A DNA stretch of 7,236 bases from Clostridiaceae bacterium (GTDB lineage: Bacteria; Bacillota; Clostridia; Saccharofermentanales; UBA5734), in the NCBI GenBank assembly GCA_012729935.1, contig JAAYBY010000249.1, positions 1-7,236 on the forward strand, given 5' to 3'. A model generated the notes under the pieces. It was not told where the DNA came from, made no database searches, and saw nothing but the letters and a program-made list of their open reading frames with translations. The position numbers and the translations under genes are program-made. Of the stretch, positions 6,625 through 7,236 are shown one piece after another (position 1 is the stretch's first letter; the number at the start of each line of letters is the position of its first letter).

Positions 6625-6738
6625 TTATCCCTGTTTCTGTTTGTGCTTAGGATCTTCACAAATGACCATGACACGGCCTTTTCTGCGGATCACCTTACAT
6701 TTTTCACACATTGGTTTGACAGATGGTCTCACCTTCAT
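6625..6738 (-). CDS. rpmJ: 50S ribosomal protein L36 (bL36), zinc type
   Basis: This 37-residue protein is the smallest of the large subunit and binds 23S rRNA around a zinc ion. The sequence begins MKVRPSVKPMCEKCK and ends CEDPKHKQKQG. The four zinc ligands C11, C14, C27 and H32 are all present, so this is the C+ form. Start and length match the family exactly. AGGAGG at 6747-6752 lies 8 bases upstream. It is preceded by a 139-base spacer with a candidate promoter, and so may head a separate rpmJ-rpsM-rpsK-rpsD-rpoA-rplQ transcript. Confidence 0.97.
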   Translation of the reverse strand: MKVRPSVKPMCEKCKVIRRKGRVMVICEDPKHKQKQG

Positions 6739-6760
6739 GTTCTCGTCCTCCTCTTATGCT

Positions 6761-6795
6761 CATGCGCATGCTTGCTACAAGAAATTGGGCGCATG
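6761..6795 (-). promoter_or_regulatory. Hairpin in the rpmJ leader
   Basis: On the minus strand CATGCGC (6789-6795) pairs perfectly with GCGCATG (6761-6767) around a 21-base loop, inside which CTTG-TAG-CAAG can form a small second stem. GCATGCGC is also present as a direct repeat (6789-6796 and about 6763-6770), allowing alternative pairings. The stem would lie at the very 5' end of a transcript started at the promoter just upstream, and ends 8 bases before the AGGAGG of rpmJ. It may stabilise the mRNA or control access to the ribosome binding site. Confidence 0.4.
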
Positions 6796-6802
6796 CTAAA
6801 AT

Positions 6803-6830
6803 ATTGTACCAGATTGAGCGATAAAATCAA
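6803..6830 (-). promoter_or_regulatory. Candidate sigma-A promoter before rpmJ
   Basis: On the minus strand TACAAT (6803-6808, five of six consensus bases) is preceded, 16 bases away, by TTGATT (6825-6830, four of six). The surroundings are AT-rich compared with the window. The predicted start is near 6795, giving a leader of about 57 bases. It would give the rpmJ-to-rplQ genes an internal promoter in addition to read-through from infA. Confidence 0.55.
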
Positions 6831-6841
6831 GTGATTTTATC
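6820..6841. repeat. Perfect 9-bp inverted repeat over the -35 box
   Basis: GATAAAATC (6820-6828) and GATTTTATC (6833-6841) are exact reverse complements separated by four bases. The repeat covers the -35 box of the predicted rpmJ promoter. It lacks a GC-rich stem and a T run, so it does not look like a terminator. It could be an operator for a dimeric regulator or an AT-rich hairpin in read-through RNA. Confidence 0.5.
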
Positions 6842-6877
6842 ATTTGTTGAGAAATAATCGTAAAAACAACCTGTTGA

Positions 6878-7096
6878 CTATTTTGCGCGCCAGGTAATTC
6901 GTCCCCGCGTCAGATCATATGGCGATAATTCGAGGGTTACCCGATCGCCCGTCAAAATTTTAATATAGTGCTGGCGGAGTTTCCCTGAAATATGTGCCAT
7001 AATCTCGTGTCCATTTTCGAGACGCACTTTGAACACAGCGTTAGGCAGCGTGTCAACGACGATTCCTTCAACTTCAATTATGTCTTCTTTTGACAT
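6878..7096 (-). CDS. infA: Translation initiation factor IF-1
   Basis: This 72-residue single-domain S1/OB-fold protein binds the 30S A site during initiation together with IF-2 and IF-3. It begins MSKEDIIEVEGIVVDTLPNA and contains FKVRLENGHEIMAHISGKLR (22-41) and the closing SPYDLTRGRITWR (58-70), all diagnostic. Length is exactly that of the family. GGGAGG at 7104-7109 lies 7 bases before the start. The gene overlaps the end of the upstream frame by 19 bases, which suggests translational coupling. Its position between the spc-type genes and rpmJ is standard. Confidence 0.97.
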   Translation of the reverse strand: MSKEDIIEVEGIVVDTLPNAVFKVRLENGHEIMAHISGKLRQHYIKILTGDRVTLELSPYDLTRGRITWRAK

Positions 7097-7236
7097 CTGA
7101 CATCCTCCCGATAATCGATTTCCAATGGTCTGTTGTATTGAGCCAGAACGCGGCGGATCAACGCATTCTTCTGCCCCGAATCATTAAGTGTTGCCAGATC
7201 CTGTAATACATCACAGTGCTGTGACAGATCCAGTAG
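7078..7236 (-). CDS. C-terminal 52 residues of a probable KOW-type RNA-binding protein (runs off the right edge)
   Basis: The frame is open from the window edge to a TAA at 7078-7080, while the other two minus-strand frames are interrupted. The visible peptide starts LLDLSQHCDVLQDLAT and contains NALIRRVLAQYNRP, which is mostly helical in character, then ends REDVRCQKKT. The stop lies 19 bases inside infA. In Clostridia the gene between map and infA is often a small L14e/KOW-domain protein with a C-terminal tail, and the IRRVLAQY segment is compatible with that tail. The KOW domain itself would lie outside the window, so the identity rests on position and a short match. Map (methionine aminopeptidase) is less likely because its C-terminal motifs are absent. 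Confidence 0.5.
   Translation of the reverse strand, partial: LLDLSQHCDVLQDLATLNDSGQKNALIRRVLAQYNRPLEIDYREDVRCQKKT

Noticed and set aside
6404..6799. 131-codon plus-strand frame across the rpmJ-rpsM region
   Set aside because: It is antisense to rpsM, the spacer and rpmJ; low-complexity composition and no initiation signal.

Overview
All genes in this window lie on the minus strand, so it reads as one block from right (7236) to left (1). It is the distal end of a large ribosomal-protein cluster (spc/alpha type), followed by an energy-coupling-factor (ECF) vitamin transporter module and the start of a sugar kinase gene. Gene order along transcription is: C-terminal end of a probable KOW-type RNA-binding protein, infA, rpmJ, rpsM, rpsK, rpsD, rpoA, rplQ, a strong intrinsic terminator, a fused ecfA1-ecfA2 gene, ecfT, then a ROK-family glucokinase that has its own promoter and runs off the left edge. 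The organism is most likely a Bacillota member of class Clostridia with roughly balanced GC. Reasons: strong AGGAGG-type ribosome binding sites before almost every gene, an ECF module directly after rplQ, rpsD inside the alpha operon (Bacillus subtilis keeps it elsewhere), zinc-type L36 and S4, and a long-form L17. This placement is inference from gene order and protein features, not from a search. Region by region: 7236-6878 holds the end of the upstream gene overlapping infA. 6877-6739 is a 139-base spacer with a candidate sigma-A promoter, a perfect 9-bp inverted repeat over its -35 box, and a foldable rpmJ leader. 6738-3529 is the tightly packed rpmJ-rpsM-rpsK-rpsD-rpoA-rplQ run, interrupted by a 112-base rpmJ-rpsM spacer that can fold into a multi-helix element. 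3528-3342 is a spacer with a clear terminator. 3341-736 encodes the ECF ATPases and the transmembrane coupling protein, joined by an ATGA stop/start overlap. 735-610 holds a good promoter for the kinase gene at 609-1. Functionally, the right two-thirds makes translation initiation factor IF-1, five ribosomal proteins and the RNA polymerase alpha subunit. The ECF module powers vitamin or metal uptake by separate substrate-binding S components, none of which is encoded here. The kinase would phosphorylate glucose or a related sugar. No mobile element, CRISPR array, tRNA or rRNA was seen. The most unusual points are the single-polypeptide EcfA1-EcfA2 fusion, its apparently poor transcription and translation signals behind a strong terminator, and the structured leaders before rpmJ and rpsM.
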